From: Rhizobium terrae
Lineage (GTDB): Bacteria; Pseudomonadota; Alphaproteobacteria; Rhizobiales; Rhizobiaceae
Assembly: GCF_003425685.1 (NCBI RefSeq)
Contig: NZ_QJKM01000011.1
Coordinates: 186,001 to 250,000 of the forward strand
Length of the DNA stretch: 64,000 nt
Reading direction: 5' to 3'
The translations under genes and the position numbers were made by a program. Every line of letters starts with the position of its first letter. The first letter of the stretch is position 1. The notes beneath the pieces are model-generated. The model was not told the origin of the DNA. It worked only from the letters and a program-made list of their open reading frames with translations, and made no database searches. This document shows, piece after piece, positions 25,298 through 34,477 of the stretch.

Positions 25298-26524
25298 TCA
25301 ACGGCGCGCAGGCACTGCCCGGTAGGCTTCCCGGCCGGCAACCCAGGTGCGGCGCACGGCAGGCGCGCCACCTTCCGGCCATTCGACCAGCACCAGGTCG
25401 GCTCTTGTCCCGATTTCGATCGCGCCGCGGTCGTCGAGCCCGCAGGCGCGGGCCGGATTGCCCGACACGAGCGGCCAGAGCGCATGGAGCGGTCCGACGC
25501 CATCCGCCTTCAGCCGCGCCAGGCCGAGCAGCATGGCCGGGTAATAATAGTCCGAAGCGAGAATGTCGCAGAGGCCTTCGCGGATCATGTCGGCTGCACC
25601 GATCGAGGCCAAGTGGCTGCCGCCGCGGGCGGCATTCGGCGAACCGAGGACGATGAAGTCGCCGGCATCGCGGGCGGCCTGCGCCACTCGCCGGTTCATC
25701 GGAAATTCGCTGATGCCTGCACCGCGGGCGCGGTAGAAATCGCGGGCTTCGATCTGGCTGTCGTCATGGGAGAACATCGGCGCACCCACCGCCCGGCCGA
25801 GCGCCGCCACTTCCTCGATCGCCGCCGGCACCTGCGGCCGGCGTCCCCACATGTCGCGGATCATTGACACCATGTCCGGCACCGGGATCTTTGCCCGCTT
25901 GGCGCGCTCGGCCGTCTTTGCGGCAAATTCGGGCGTTTCCGGATCGACCACCGGAAAGGCCGGATCGTGGTCGAACGGCCGCTCCTGCAATGAGACGGAC
26001 GGATCAAGCATGATCATCGACGTGTGATCGTTGAACGCGATCGAAGGCAGGCGGGGACCGGACAGCGCCTCGCGGATCAGGTCGATCGCCTCGAAGCAGA
26101 AGGTTTCCCAGCGCAATTGCACGCGATTGTCCACCGTCAGCCGCGGGGCGAGCGCGTCGAGCGCGGAGACAACGGCGCGGCCGTTTTCCACCGATCGGAG
26201 GCCCGGCTCCCAGCTCAGCGTCAGGGCATGGTAGGCCGTCGCGATGCCGTTCGCCGCAAGCTGGCGGTCCGTATCGAGCAGGGCTGCGGCGACCGGCAGC
26301 ATGGTGCCCGGCCGCGGCATGAGCTGCCGCTCGAAGGCGTCGCCATGGATATCCACGAAGGCCGGCGCCAGGATATGGCCGCGGCCGTCGACGACGTCCG
26401 CCCCGTCCCGCGCACCGTCGATCGCCGTGATCCAGCCGTCTTCGAGTCGCACGGAAGCGTGCGCCAGGCGGTCGCCGAAAACCACGGCCGCCCCCTCGAT
26501 CACAATTGCCGAATTGTTCTGCAT
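25298..26524 (-). CDS. phnM: PhnM-like amidohydrolase (alpha-D-ribose 1-methylphosphonate 5-triphosphate diphosphatase family)
   Basis: About 408 residues from the ATG at 26524 (26536 and 26596 are upstream in-frame options with weaker context). Amidohydrolase metal motifs: FVDIHGDAFERQ near residue 60, NDHTSM, FSHDDSQIE and LASDYYYPAMLL. In the C-P lyase pathway PhnM removes pyrophosphate from the ribose-phosphonate intermediate. No other phn gene lies in the window, so this copy is isolated; it may act with a phn operon elsewhere or on another substrate. Confidence 0.8.
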   Translation of the reverse strand: MQNNSAIVIEGAAVVFGDRLAHASVRLEDGWITAIDGARDGADVVDGRGHILAPAFVDIHGDAFERQLMPRPGTMLPVAAALLDTDRQLAANGIATAYHALTLSWEPGLRSVENGRAVVSALDALAPRLTVDNRVQLRWETFCFEAIDLIREALSGPRLPSIAFNDHTSMIMLDPSVSLQERPFDHDPAFPVVDPETPEFAAKTAERAKRAKIPVPDMVSMIRDMWGRRPQVPAAIEEVAALGRAVGAPMFSHDDSQIEARDFYRARGAGISEFPMNRRVAQAARDAGDFIVLGSPNAARGGSHLASIGAADMIREGLCDILASDYYYPAMLLGLARLKADGVGPLHALWPLVSGNPARACGLDDRGAIEIGTRADLVLVEWPEGGAPAVRRTWVAGREAYRAVPARR

Positions 26525-26666
26525 CGGCCCATCCATAAAACATCGTATAAAAAGAAGAGGCGCAGCAGCCGTATCCCCTGACCGGCCGCGCGCCATCCGG
26601 CGCTTTTAGCCAGCCGATGTGACAGATTTGAGAAGGGTCCTGTGGACGTGGCGCCGGATAATTGCC

Positions 26667-27023
26667 TCAGACCTGCGGCTTTTGCACGACGCAGAAAAGA
26701 TTGCCGTCCGGGTCTTGCAAGACCACGTAGTCGGCGTTCTGGGGATAGCGCCACGGATATTGCTTCGCTCCGATCGTCAGCAGACGACGAACCTCCTCCT
26801 GCTGACGTTCGGTATAAAGGTCCAAATGCAGCCAGCTTCTCCGCCAGCCGCTGCGATCGCGGGCCTGAAAGGAAATATTGGGGCCATGACCCTCAGGATC
26901 GCAAAGCACGACCCAATCCTCGCTCGCAGGCGCACGCGGAACATAATGCAGGGCTTCTTGCCAAAACACGACCATGCGCTCAAATTCGTAGCAATGAATC
27001 ACGACCGAGCCAATTTTGATCAT
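26667..27023 (-). CDS. VOC-family (glyoxalase/bleomycin resistance-like) protein
   Basis: 118 residues with one VOC module: IKIGSVVIHCYEFERMVVFWQEAL, a second half with VVLQDPDGNLFCVVQKP. The fold normally binds a divalent metal with a histidine and a glutamate; WLHLDLYT supplies a histidine. Substrate unknown. GC is lower than in the flanking genes. It is upstream of phnM on the same strand but about 140 bases away. Confidence 0.8.
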   Translation of the reverse strand: MIKIGSVVIHCYEFERMVVFWQEALHYVPRAPASEDWVVLCDPEGHGPNISFQARDRSGWRRSWLHLDLYTERQQEEVRRLLTIGAKQYPWRYPQNADYVVLQDPDGNLFCVVQKPQV

Positions 27024-27253
27024 TCCGACAACTCCGCCGCTTCGGCTTCGTTTGTGCAGTTGGCGACACGGACATTATCTGCGAACCAAGGCTACATAAC
27101 GTCGTGGCGAAAATCCCGATAAGGCGACAGGTTTCCGAAAACATTCACCCTCAGAAGATTGTGCAGCGCGGAACATTTTCGTGTGGCGGTCTTTTTCCCG
27201 CCTTCGAAACGTTTAAGGATCGCCGGAACATTCTTCGTGCCCGACGAGACCAG

Positions 27254-28420
27254 ATGACCGATTTCGACAGCGACCTTTTCTTACCCGACGACTTCGATAT
27301 CGCGCCGGTGCGGCTGACGGTCGATCTTGGAGCGCTTGCCGACAATTTTCGCGAAATGACGCGTCGCTCGGGGAGTGCCCGTACGGCCGCGGTCGTCAAG
27401 GCGGATGCCTACGGCCTCGGACTGGAAGACTGCGGCACGGCGCTCTACGAGGCGGGCGCCAGGGATTTCTTCGTGGCCGTCGTGCAGGAGGGCGTCACGT
27501 TGCGCACCTATGCGCCGGACGCCCGTATCTATGTTTTGTCCGGCGTCTGGTCCGGACAGGAGGGGCTTTTCTACGAGCACGGGCTTGTTCCGGTGCTCGC
27601 CTCGGAAGAACAGCTTGCCTTCTGGATGTCGGTTACGGCCGAACATGGCGACCACCCCTGCGCCCTTCAGGTGGATACCGGCTTCAACCGGCTCGGCCTG
27701 CCGCTCGAGGAAGCGATCGCCTTTGCCGACGACGTATCGCGGCCAGCGAGCTTTTCGCCCGTCCTCGTCCTCTCGCATCTCCACAGCGGCGACACGCCTT
27801 CATCGCCCCTCAACCGGCAGCAGCGCGAATCATTTCAGCGGATTGCCGAGGCTTTCGAAGGCATCGAAACAAGCCTTGCCGCGTCGGCCGGAATTTTCCT
27901 CGGGCCGGAATATCATTTCGACCTCACCCGGCCGGGCATCGCGCTTTATGGCGGCGAGGCCGTCGTCGCCGCGCCGAACCCGATGAAGCCGGTCGCGAAG
28001 GCCGAGGCGCGCATCATCCAGATCCGCGATGCGAAGAAGGGCGAGACGGTGAGCTATGGCGGCACCTACCAGCTTGCCCGCGACAGCCGGCTCGCCATCG
28101 TGTCGGTCGGCTACGCGGACGGTTATCTGCGCTCGCTGTCCGGTTCCGGCGTGCCGCTGCGACAGACGGTGAAGGACGGCGCCTTCGGTTTTGCAGCCGG
28201 CAGAAAGGTGCCGGTGATCGGCCGCATCACCATGGACCTGACGATCTTCGACGTTACCGACATTCCCGAAAAGGAGATCCGCACCGGCGATTATGTCGAA
28301 CTCTTCGGCGAGAACATCGCCCTCGACGATGTCGCCCGCGCCGCCGGCACGATCGGCTACGAACTCCTGACGAGCCTCGGCCTGCGCCACGAGCGGCGGT
28401 ATATCTATCCGGACGAGTGA
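27254..28420 (+). CDS. alr: Alanine racemase
   Basis: 388 residues from ATG 27254. The frame is open upstream to 27104 but that part is unlike alanine racemase. The PLP lysine lies in AAVVKADAYGLG, and the catalytic tyrosine region is VSVGYADGYLRS. RITMDLTIFDVT is the conserved C-domain block. Provides D-alanine for peptidoglycan. Its stop is 68 bases before the parD start. Confidence 0.94.
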   Translation: MTDFDSDLFLPDDFDIAPVRLTVDLGALADNFREMTRRSGSARTAAVVKADAYGLGLEDCGTALYEAGARDFFVAVVQEGVTLRTYAPDARIYVLSGVWSGQEGLFYEHGLVPVLASEEQLAFWMSVTAEHGDHPCALQVDTGFNRLGLPLEEAIAFADDVSRPASFSPVLVLSHLHSGDTPSSPLNRQQRESFQRIAEAFEGIETSLAASAGIFLGPEYHFDLTRPGIALYGGEAVVAAPNPMKPVAKAEARIIQIRDAKKGETVSYGGTYQLARDSRLAIVSVGYADGYLRSLSGSGVPLRQTVKDGAFGFAAGRKVPVIGRITMDLTIFDVTDIPEKEIRTGDYVELFGENIALDDVARAAGTIGYELLTSLGLRHERRYIYPDE

Positions 28421-28488
28421 ACATGGCGGCACGCCCCCTCTTGGAAGCAGAAAAATGTCGTGCTAAAAGAGAACAAAAGGAGATCGAA

Positions 28489-28746
28489 ATGACCGAGATC
28501 CATCTCAGCGAGAAGGACCGAGCCTTCATTGAAGAGCAGGTGAAGGCTGGCCTTTATAAGGACGCCGACGAGGTCGTTGCGGCAGGCTTGAGCCGTCTCG
28601 GAAGCGAGAACGAATTATTGCGTGAAATGATCGCTGAGGCGGACGCTCAGTTCGAACGAGGGGATTATCACACTTTCACAACGGCCGATGCCCTTGCCGA
28701 TTCCATCATCGAACGGGGGATGCGGATATTAAACCGAAAGAGCTGA
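28489..28746 (+). CDS. parD: ParD-family antitoxin
   Basis: 85 residues from ATG 28489, preceded by AAAGGAGA at ideal spacing. The N-terminus (EIHLSEKDRAFIEEQVKAGL, then YKDADEVVAAGLSRL) is a ribbon-helix-helix DNA-binding domain of the ParD/CopG type. The acidic C-terminal helix (EADAQFERGDYHTF) is where ParE would bind. It overlaps the toxin frame by 19 bases. An upstream ATG at 28417 overlaps the alr stop and is unlikely. Confidence 0.88.
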   Translation: MTEIHLSEKDRAFIEEQVKAGLYKDADEVVAAGLSRLGSENELLREMIAEADAQFERGDYHTFTTADALADSIIERGMRILNRKS

Positions 28747-29039
28747 CCTATTCCCCGCTCGCAGATCAGGACCTCCTCGATATCTTTGTCTACATTGCCG
28801 CCGAAGACCCGGTCGCCGCATCGCGCTTTATCCGCGACCTGACCAGAAAGATTGAATGGATTGCGCTGAGCGGCTTTCCAGGTGTTCCCCGCAACGAGCT
28901 TTCTCCGGGACTGAAGGCACTGCCCTATCGCAACCGATGCATCTATTTCCGGACGACCGAAAAGACGGTGCGCATACTGCGCGTCCTGCATGGTCATCAA
29001 GACGTCTCCTCCGGCCATTTCAAAACCGACGAAACCTGA
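28728..29039 (+). CDS. parE: ParE-family toxin, probable non-canonical AUU start
   Basis: 103 residues. The frame is clearly ParE: KELTYSPLADQDLLDIFVYI at the start, LPYRNRCIYFRT, then RILRVLHGHQD near the end. There is no ATG, GTG or TTG at the beginning of the frame. The most likely initiator is ATT at 28728 (next codons K-P-K-E), which has GGGGGA eight bases upstream; CTG 28743 is the alternative. It overlaps parD by 19 bases. ParE toxins typically poison DNA gyrase. The absent start would make standard gene callers miss it. Confidence 0.78.
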   Translation: MKPKELTYSPLADQDLLDIFVYIAAEDPVAASRFIRDLTRKIEWIALSGFPGVPRNELSPGLKALPYRNRCIYFRTTEKTVRILRVLHGHQDVSSGHFKTDET

Positions 29040-29044
29040 CCCCC

Positions 29045-30448
29045 ATGGCAAAACCAAAGACCCAATTCGTGTGCCAGAACTGCGGCACGGTGCACAGCCG
29101 CTGGGCCGGCAAATGCGATGGCTGCGGCGAGTGGAACACCATCGTCGAGGAAGACCCGATGGGCGGCATCGGCGCGGGCCCCGGCAAGGTGCCGAAAAAG
29201 GGTCGCGCGGTGGCGCTCACCACGCTTTCCGGCGAGACCGAGGAAGCGCCGCGCGTTTACACCGGCATTTCCGAACTCGACCGGGCGACCGGCGGCGGTT
29301 TCGTGCGCGGTTCTGCGGTGCTGGTTGGCGGCGATCCCGGCATCGGCAAGTCGACGCTCCTGATGCAGGCCGCAGCCGCCCTTTCCCGCCGTGGCCACAG
29401 GATCATCTATGTCTCGGGCGAAGAGGCGGTGGCGCAGGTGCGCCTGCGCGCCCAGCGCCTCGGCGCCGCCGATTCGGACGTGCTGCTTGCGGCCGAAACC
29501 AATGTCGAAGACATCCTCGCCACGATTTCCGACGGCAAGCGGCCGGACCTCGTCATCATCGACTCGATCCAGACGCTGTGGAGCGACACGGCCGATTCGG
29601 CGCCCGGCACCGTCACCCAGGTGCGCACCGGCGTGCAGGCGATGATCCGTTTCGCCAAGCAGACAGGTGCCGCCATGGTTCTCGTCGGCCACGTCACCAA
29701 AGAAGGCCAGATCGCCGGGCCGCGCGTCGTCGAGCACATGGTCGATGCCGTTCTCTATTTCGAGGGCGACCGCGGCCATCACTATCGCATCCTGCGCACC
29801 GTCAAGAACCGGTTCGGCCCGACCGACGAGATCGGGGTTTTCGAAATGTCGGACAAGGGGCTTCGCGAGGTCTCGAATCCCTCCGAGCTTTTCCTCGGCG
29901 AACGCAACGCGAAATCGCCGGGCGCCGCCGTCTTTGCCGGCATGGAAGGCACGCGGCCGGTGCTGGTCGAAGTGCAGGCGCTGGTCGCGCCGACCTCGCT
30001 CGGCACGCCGCGCCGCGCGGTTGTCGGCTGGGACTCGTCGCGGCTGTCGATGATCCTTGCGGTGCTGGAAGCCCATTGCGGCGTCAGACTCGGCCAGCAC
30101 GACGTGTATCTGAACGTGGCAGGCGGCTATCGCATCTCCGAACCGGCGGCAGACCTCGCGGTCGCTTCGGCGCTGGTCTCGTCGCTTGCCGGCCTTGCCC
30201 TGCCCGCCGATTGCGTTTATTTCGGCGAAATCAGCCTCTCGGGCGCGGTGCGGCCGGTTTCACAGACCGCCCAGCGCCTCAAGGAGGCCGAAAAGCTCGG
30301 TTTTGCAGGCGCGATGCTGCCGGCCAGCTCCGCCGAAATGCCGAAGGGCACGAACGGACGCTGGGTCGCTGTGGAGGACCTGCCGGACCTGGTGTCGCGG
30401 ATTGCCGGTTCTGTGAGGAAGCTGGGACAAACGGCGGAAGATGATTGA
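29045..30448 (+). CDS. radA: DNA repair protein RadA
   Basis: 467 residues from ATG 29045. A C4 zinc finger (CQNCGTVHSRWAGKCDGCGE), Walker A GGDPGIGKSTL near residue 97, the RadA-specific VKNRFGPTDE, and a C-terminal Lon-like domain (VYLNVAGGYRISEPAADLA) are all present. Promotes branch migration in recombination. The ATG is five bases after the parE stop without an evident SD, so translation may depend on parE. A longer in-frame start at 28856 lies inside parE and is rejected. Confidence 0.95.
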   Translation: MAKPKTQFVCQNCGTVHSRWAGKCDGCGEWNTIVEEDPMGGIGAGPGKVPKKGRAVALTTLSGETEEAPRVYTGISELDRATGGGFVRGSAVLVGGDPGIGKSTLLMQAAAALSRRGHRIIYVSGEEAVAQVRLRAQRLGAADSDVLLAAETNVEDILATISDGKRPDLVIIDSIQTLWSDTADSAPGTVTQVRTGVQAMIRFAKQTGAAMVLVGHVTKEGQIAGPRVVEHMVDAVLYFEGDRGHHYRILRTVKNRFGPTDEIGVFEMSDKGLREVSNPSELFLGERNAKSPGAAVFAGMEGTRPVLVEVQALVAPTSLGTPRRAVVGWDSSRLSMILAVLEAHCGVRLGQHDVYLNVAGGYRISEPAADLAVASALVSSLAGLALPADCVYFGEISLSGAVRPVSQTAQRLKEAEKLGFAGAMLPASSAEMPKGTNGRWVAVEDLPDLVSRIAGSVRKLGQTAEDD

Positions 30449-30535
30449 TCTTCCGTTAACAGGCCCGCTGATGTATGACGGCTGCCATGAGCGGGATGCC
30501 TGCCCTGAGGGCGGCGAGTCTGGAGTAGTTCATTT

Positions 30536-31123
30536 ATGCCCATCACGATTTTCGACGGTATCGTCATCGGTGTGACGCTGTTTTCCGCCGTTCTCGCCAT
30601 GGTTCGCGGTTTTTCGCGGGAGGTGCTGTCGATCGCAAGCTGGGTGGGCTCCGTCGCCGCCGCCTATTATCTTTATCCGCTGCTCCTGCCCTATGCGAAG
30701 AACTATACCGCCGACGACCGGATTGCGATCGCCGGATCGGCCGGCGTGATCTTCATCGTGGCGCTGATCGTCATTTCGTTCATCACCACCCGCATTGCCG
30801 ATTTCATCATCGACAGCCGCATCGGCGCGCTGGACCGCACGCTGGGCTTCCTCTTCGGCGCGGCCCGCGGCATCCTGCTTCTGGTCGTCGCCGTCGCCTT
30901 CTGGAACTGGCTGGTCGATGCGCGTTCGCAGCCGGCCTGGGTGACGCAGGCAAAATCCAAGCCTTTCCTCGATACGCTGGTCGCCCGTCTCGAAGCGATC
31001 CTGCCTGACGATATCGAGCCGCAGATCCGCGCCCGCATCCTCGGCCGCGATGCCGCCCCTGCAGATGGAGCGCCGGCACAGGATCAGCCGGCTGCCGACG
31101 ACGCGCCTGCGACAAATAATTGA
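30536..31123 (+). CDS. cvpA: CvpA-family membrane protein
   Basis: 195 residues, four hydrophobic segments in the first ~130 residues (starting ITIFDGIVIGVTLFSAVLAM with RGFSREVLS), then a polar tail rich in Ala/Asp/Pro. Homologues are needed for colicin V production in E. coli and often lie before purF, as here. The molecular function is not known. Confidence 0.9.
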   Translation: MPITIFDGIVIGVTLFSAVLAMVRGFSREVLSIASWVGSVAAAYYLYPLLLPYAKNYTADDRIAIAGSAGVIFIVALIVISFITTRIADFIIDSRIGALDRTLGFLFGAARGILLLVVAVAFWNWLVDARSQPAWVTQAKSKPFLDTLVARLEAILPDDIEPQIRARILGRDAAPADGAPAQDQPAADDAPATNN

Positions 31124-31276
31124 CAGGATCTTGCGCTTGATGCGGCGCAAAACGTCACCATTTGTGATATCATTCGCATCCAAGTGAGAAACAGGCTGGT
31201 TTCCGGGGAGAAGATCCCCGGCCGGCCTTTCCATTTTTCCGAAACGGACACGTTGTCCAGAAGGATAAGGGCCAAG

Positions 31277-32779
31277 ATGAGTGAGCCGGTTTCCGAGACG
31301 TTCGACCACAAAAGCGTCAACGAATGGGATTTCGATACACTTCGCGAAGAATGCGGCGTTTTCGGCATTCTCGGACATCCCGATGCGGCGACCTTGACGG
31401 CGCTCGGCCTGCACGCCCTGCAGCACCGCGGCCAGGAAGCGGCCGGCATCGTCTCCTTCGACGGGCTGCGCTTTCATTCCGAACGCCGCATGGGCCTTGT
31501 CGGCGACCATTACACGGACCCCGCGACGCTCGCCAAACTGCCCGGCAATATCGCCATCGGCCATAACCGCTATTCCACCACCGGCGAAGTGGCGCTGCGC
31601 AACGTGCAGCCGCTGTTTGCCGAACTGGAAGTCGGCGGCATCGCGATCGCCCATAACGGCAATTTCACCAACGGCCTGACGCATCGCCGCCAGCTCATCG
31701 CCGGCGGCGCCATCTGCCAGTCCACCTCGGATACCGAAGTCGTTCTCCATCTCATCGCCCGCTCCCGCTACACGTCCACCGCCGACCGCTTCATCGACGC
31801 GATCCGGCAGATGGAAGGCGGGTACTCGATGCTGGCGATAACCCGCACCAAGCTGATCGCGGCGCGCGATCCCACCGGCATCCGGCCGCTGGTCATGGGC
31901 GAACTCGACGGCAAGCCGATCTTCTGCTCGGAAACCTGCGCGCTCGACATCATTGGCGCCAAATTCGTCCGCGACGTCGAAAACGGCGAGGTCATCATCT
32001 GCGAGATCCAGCCGGACGGCTCGATCTCCATCGATGCACGGAAAGCCGGCAACGGCCAGCCGGAGCGACTGTGTCTGTTCGAATACGTCTATTTCGCCCG
32101 GCCCGATTCCGTCGTCGGCGGCCGCAGCGTCTACGTGGCGCGCAAGAACATGGGTATCAATCTCGCCAAGGAATCGCCGGTCGATGCCGATGTCGTCGTG
32201 CCGGTGCCGGATGGCGGCACGCCGGCAGCGCTGGGTTATGCGCAGGAAAGCGGCATTCCGTTCGAATACGGCATCATCCGCAACCATTATGTCGGCCGCA
32301 CCTTCATCGAGCCGACCCAGCAGATCCGCGCCTTCGGCGTCAAGCTGAAGCATTCCGCCAACCGGGCGATGATCGAGGGCAAGCGCGTCATCCTGGTCGA
32401 CGATTCCATCGTGCGCGGTACGACCTCGCTGAAGATCGTGCGGATGATCCGTGACGCCGGCGCGAAGGAAGTGCATATCCGCGTCGCAAGCCCGATGATC
32501 TACTATCCGGATTTCTACGGCATCGACACACCGGATCGCGACAAGCTGCTCGCCAACCAGTATGACAGCCTCGAAGCCATGTGCCGATATATCGGCGCGG
32601 ACTCGCTGGAATTCCTGTCGATCAACGGCCTTTACCGCGCCGTCGGCGGCGAGGACCGCAACGACGCCCGCCCGCAGTTCACCGACCACTATTTCACCGG
32701 CGACTACCCCACCCGCCTGCTCGACAAGGACGGCGAGACGATGGGGCGCAAGGTTTCGGTGCTCGCCAGCAACGGGTGA
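31277..32779 (+). CDS. purF: Amidophosphoribosyltransferase
   Basis: 500 residues from ATG 31277. A short propeptide precedes the nucleophile cysteine in REECGVFGILGH (about residue 30 on). The glutaminase block is followed by the PRPP site VILVDDSIVRGTTS. First committed step of purine synthesis. The C-terminal segment reads QFTDHYFTGDYPT where the B. subtilis-type enzyme has a cysteine pair region for its Fe-S cluster, so that cluster is probably absent. The start at 31184 is an upstream alternative with no homology. Confidence 0.95.
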   Translation: MSEPVSETFDHKSVNEWDFDTLREECGVFGILGHPDAATLTALGLHALQHRGQEAAGIVSFDGLRFHSERRMGLVGDHYTDPATLAKLPGNIAIGHNRYSTTGEVALRNVQPLFAELEVGGIAIAHNGNFTNGLTHRRQLIAGGAICQSTSDTEVVLHLIARSRYTSTADRFIDAIRQMEGGYSMLAITRTKLIAARDPTGIRPLVMGELDGKPIFCSETCALDIIGAKFVRDVENGEVIICEIQPDGSISIDARKAGNGQPERLCLFEYVYFARPDSVVGGRSVYVARKNMGINLAKESPVDADVVVPVPDGGTPAALGYAQESGIPFEYGIIRNHYVGRTFIEPTQQIRAFGVKLKHSANRAMIEGKRVILVDDSIVRGTTSLKIVRMIRDAGAKEVHIRVASPMIYYPDFYGIDTPDRDKLLANQYDSLEAMCRYIGADSLEFLSINGLYRAVGGEDRNDARPQFTDHYFTGDYPTRLLDKDGETMGRKVSVLASNG

Positions 32780-32823
32780 GACGAAATGAAACAGCGTGGC
32801 TGTTCGGGGTCGGCCCTCAGTCT

Positions 32824-32943
32824 TCCGTCATTCCTGTGCTTGCCACAGGAATCCAGCCACGGCGCGTCTGCGCCGTGAAAGACTCTTTCGCGCCCAAGGA
32901 CTTGCGCGCACTGGATCCCTGTGACAAGCACAGGGATGACGGA
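32824..32943. repeat. 120-bp intergenic palindromic element (REP-like) after purF
   Basis: Left arm 32824-32856 and right arm 32911-32943 are 33-base inverted repeats with only three mismatches. Each arm contains its own small dyad (CCTGTG...CACAGG). Between them is another perfect hairpin, CACGGCGC-GTCT-GCGCCGTG (32858-32877). The composite looks like a rhizobial intergenic mosaic/REP-type mobile repeat, here also placed to act as the end of the purF transcript. Confidence 0.8.
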
Positions 32944-33051
32944 GGTAGGGATAACCGCTTGCCGGAAAAGTGACTGCCCCGCCCTGCGTGAAGGTTGCCC
33001 GCGATCTGGTTGCGGCTACCCGATATTGCGGTTCGAAATGGGAAAAATGCA

Positions 33052-33792
33052 ATGAACATCGATCTGAAGGGCAGGATCGCGCTGGTGACCGGCGCGTCGC
33101 GGGGCATCGGCTATTTCACGGCGCTCGAACTCGCCAAGGCCGGCGCGCATGTGATCGCCACCGCCCGTACGGTCGGCGGTCTCGAAGAGCTCGACGACGC
33201 GATCAAGGCGGCGGGCGGCACGGCGACCCTCGTTCCCTTCGACATCACCGACATGGTTGCGATCGACCGGCTCGGCGCCTCGATCTTCGAGCGCTGGGGC
33301 AAGCTCGACATCCTCGTGGCGAATGCCGGCATTCTCGGCGTCATCTCGCCGCTCGGCCATATCGAGGCGAAGGTGTTCGAAAAGGTGATGACCACCAACG
33401 TCATCGCCACGTGGCGGCTGATTCGCTCGGTCGAACCGCTGCTGACCAAATCCGACGCCGGCCGGGCGCTGATCCTGTCGTCCGGCGTCGCCTCGAAGGC
33501 GCCGGCCTTCTGGGGCGCCTATTCGATCTCCAAGGCGGCGGTCGAGAACATGGCCCGCATCTGGGCGGCCGAGACCGACCACACGCCGCTCAAGGTCAAC
33601 ATCGTCAATCCCGGCGCCACCCGCACCGCGATGCGCGCCCAGGCAATGCCGGGCGAAGACCCGGAAACGCTGCCACCTCCATCGGAAGTGGCCGAAAAAA
33701 TCCTCTTCCTCGCCTCCCCGGAGCTTCAGGACACAGGGCGCCTGTTCGTGGTGCGCGAAAACAAGTTCGTGGATTTCCGGGCACCGGAGTGA
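33052..33792 (+). CDS. Short-chain dehydrogenase/reductase
   Basis: 246 residues from ATG 33052 (an upstream start at 32995 adds a non-homologous leader). Motifs: TGASRGIGYF near residue 13, NAGI, and catalytic serine with AYSISKAAVEN. NAD(P)-dependent oxidoreductase of unknown substrate. It follows purF and the REP-like element in many rhizobial genomes; no pathway link is visible. Confidence 0.88.
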   Translation: MNIDLKGRIALVTGASRGIGYFTALELAKAGAHVIATARTVGGLEELDDAIKAAGGTATLVPFDITDMVAIDRLGASIFERWGKLDILVANAGILGVISPLGHIEAKVFEKVMTTNVIATWRLIRSVEPLLTKSDAGRALILSSGVASKAPAFWGAYSISKAAVENMARIWAAETDHTPLKVNIVNPGATRTAMRAQAMPGEDPETLPPPSEVAEKILFLASPELQDTGRLFVVRENKFVDFRAPE

Positions 33793-33903
33793 GGCGCGCT
33801 CGGGCGAAGCCCGGGCCATCGATCCGGCGAATCGATTGCAGCGCCGAACGGCCTGAGCGAAAGGCCAGCGCGGCCGGGTGAGGCTTCATGGCTCCATTAC
33901 AGC

Positions 33904-34302
33904 CTAATCAGGGACGTCATCCACCTTCTGGTTCAGCCTTTCGGCATGCCTCTGCAGGCTTTCGCTCAACCTGCGCAGCTGTTCCTCGTCCAGCTTCTCG
34001 ATGCCGATGAATTCGTTTGCGGCGTGGCTCGAAAGGATCAGTTCATCGAGCTTCGCTTGCACCGCCTCGCTGTCCCGGTTCTGCGAGTTCTGCAGCACGA
34101 AGACCATCAGAAAGGTGATGATCGTCGTGCCGGTATTGATCACCAGTTGCCAGGTCTCCGAAAAGCCGAACAGCGGACCGCTGACACCCCAGACGGCGAC
34201 CAGGACGACGGCAGCCACGAAGGTGGCCGGCTTTCCCGACCAGGAGGCGACGGTGCTCGAAAAGATATCGAAGATGTTGTGGCGTTTGTCCTGACCGACC
34301 AT
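33904..34302 (-). CDS. Low-affinity iron permease-like membrane protein
   Basis: 132 residues from the ATG at 34302 (the frame stays open to 34440, but the extra residues have no membrane character). After a polar start, a helix (TFVAAVVLVAVWGVSGPLF), then QLVINTGTTIITFLMVFVLQNSQNRD and a charged coiled C-terminus. The central WQLVINTGTTIITFLMVFLIQ-like block is characteristic of the bacterial low-affinity iron permease family. Iron transport by the bacterial members has not been shown clearly. Confidence 0.75.
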   Translation of the reverse strand: MVGQDKRHNIFDIFSSTVASWSGKPATFVAAVVLVAVWGVSGPLFGFSETWQLVINTGTTIITFLMVFVLQNSQNRDSEAVQAKLDELILSSHAANEFIGIEKLDEEQLRRLSESLQRHAERLNQKVDDVPD

Positions 34303-34477
34303 GTCGCATGCATCCGCGCTTTTTGGAATGGTGCCAGTCAACGTGCAAGCGGCGAGATCGATCCCGGCCACCGGCGCACCCGCTTCGTTGAATACCCCAT
34401 GTATGGAGTTTGGATTTCCCCTATGATGCCCCGCCTGCAACAGGGAAGCAGGCTTTCATTCCTTGGGGGAAATTCTG

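Noticed and set aside
30530..32689. A 719-codon minus-strand frame opposite cvpA and purF
   Set aside because: Antisense shadow of well-supported plus-strand genes; no family features.
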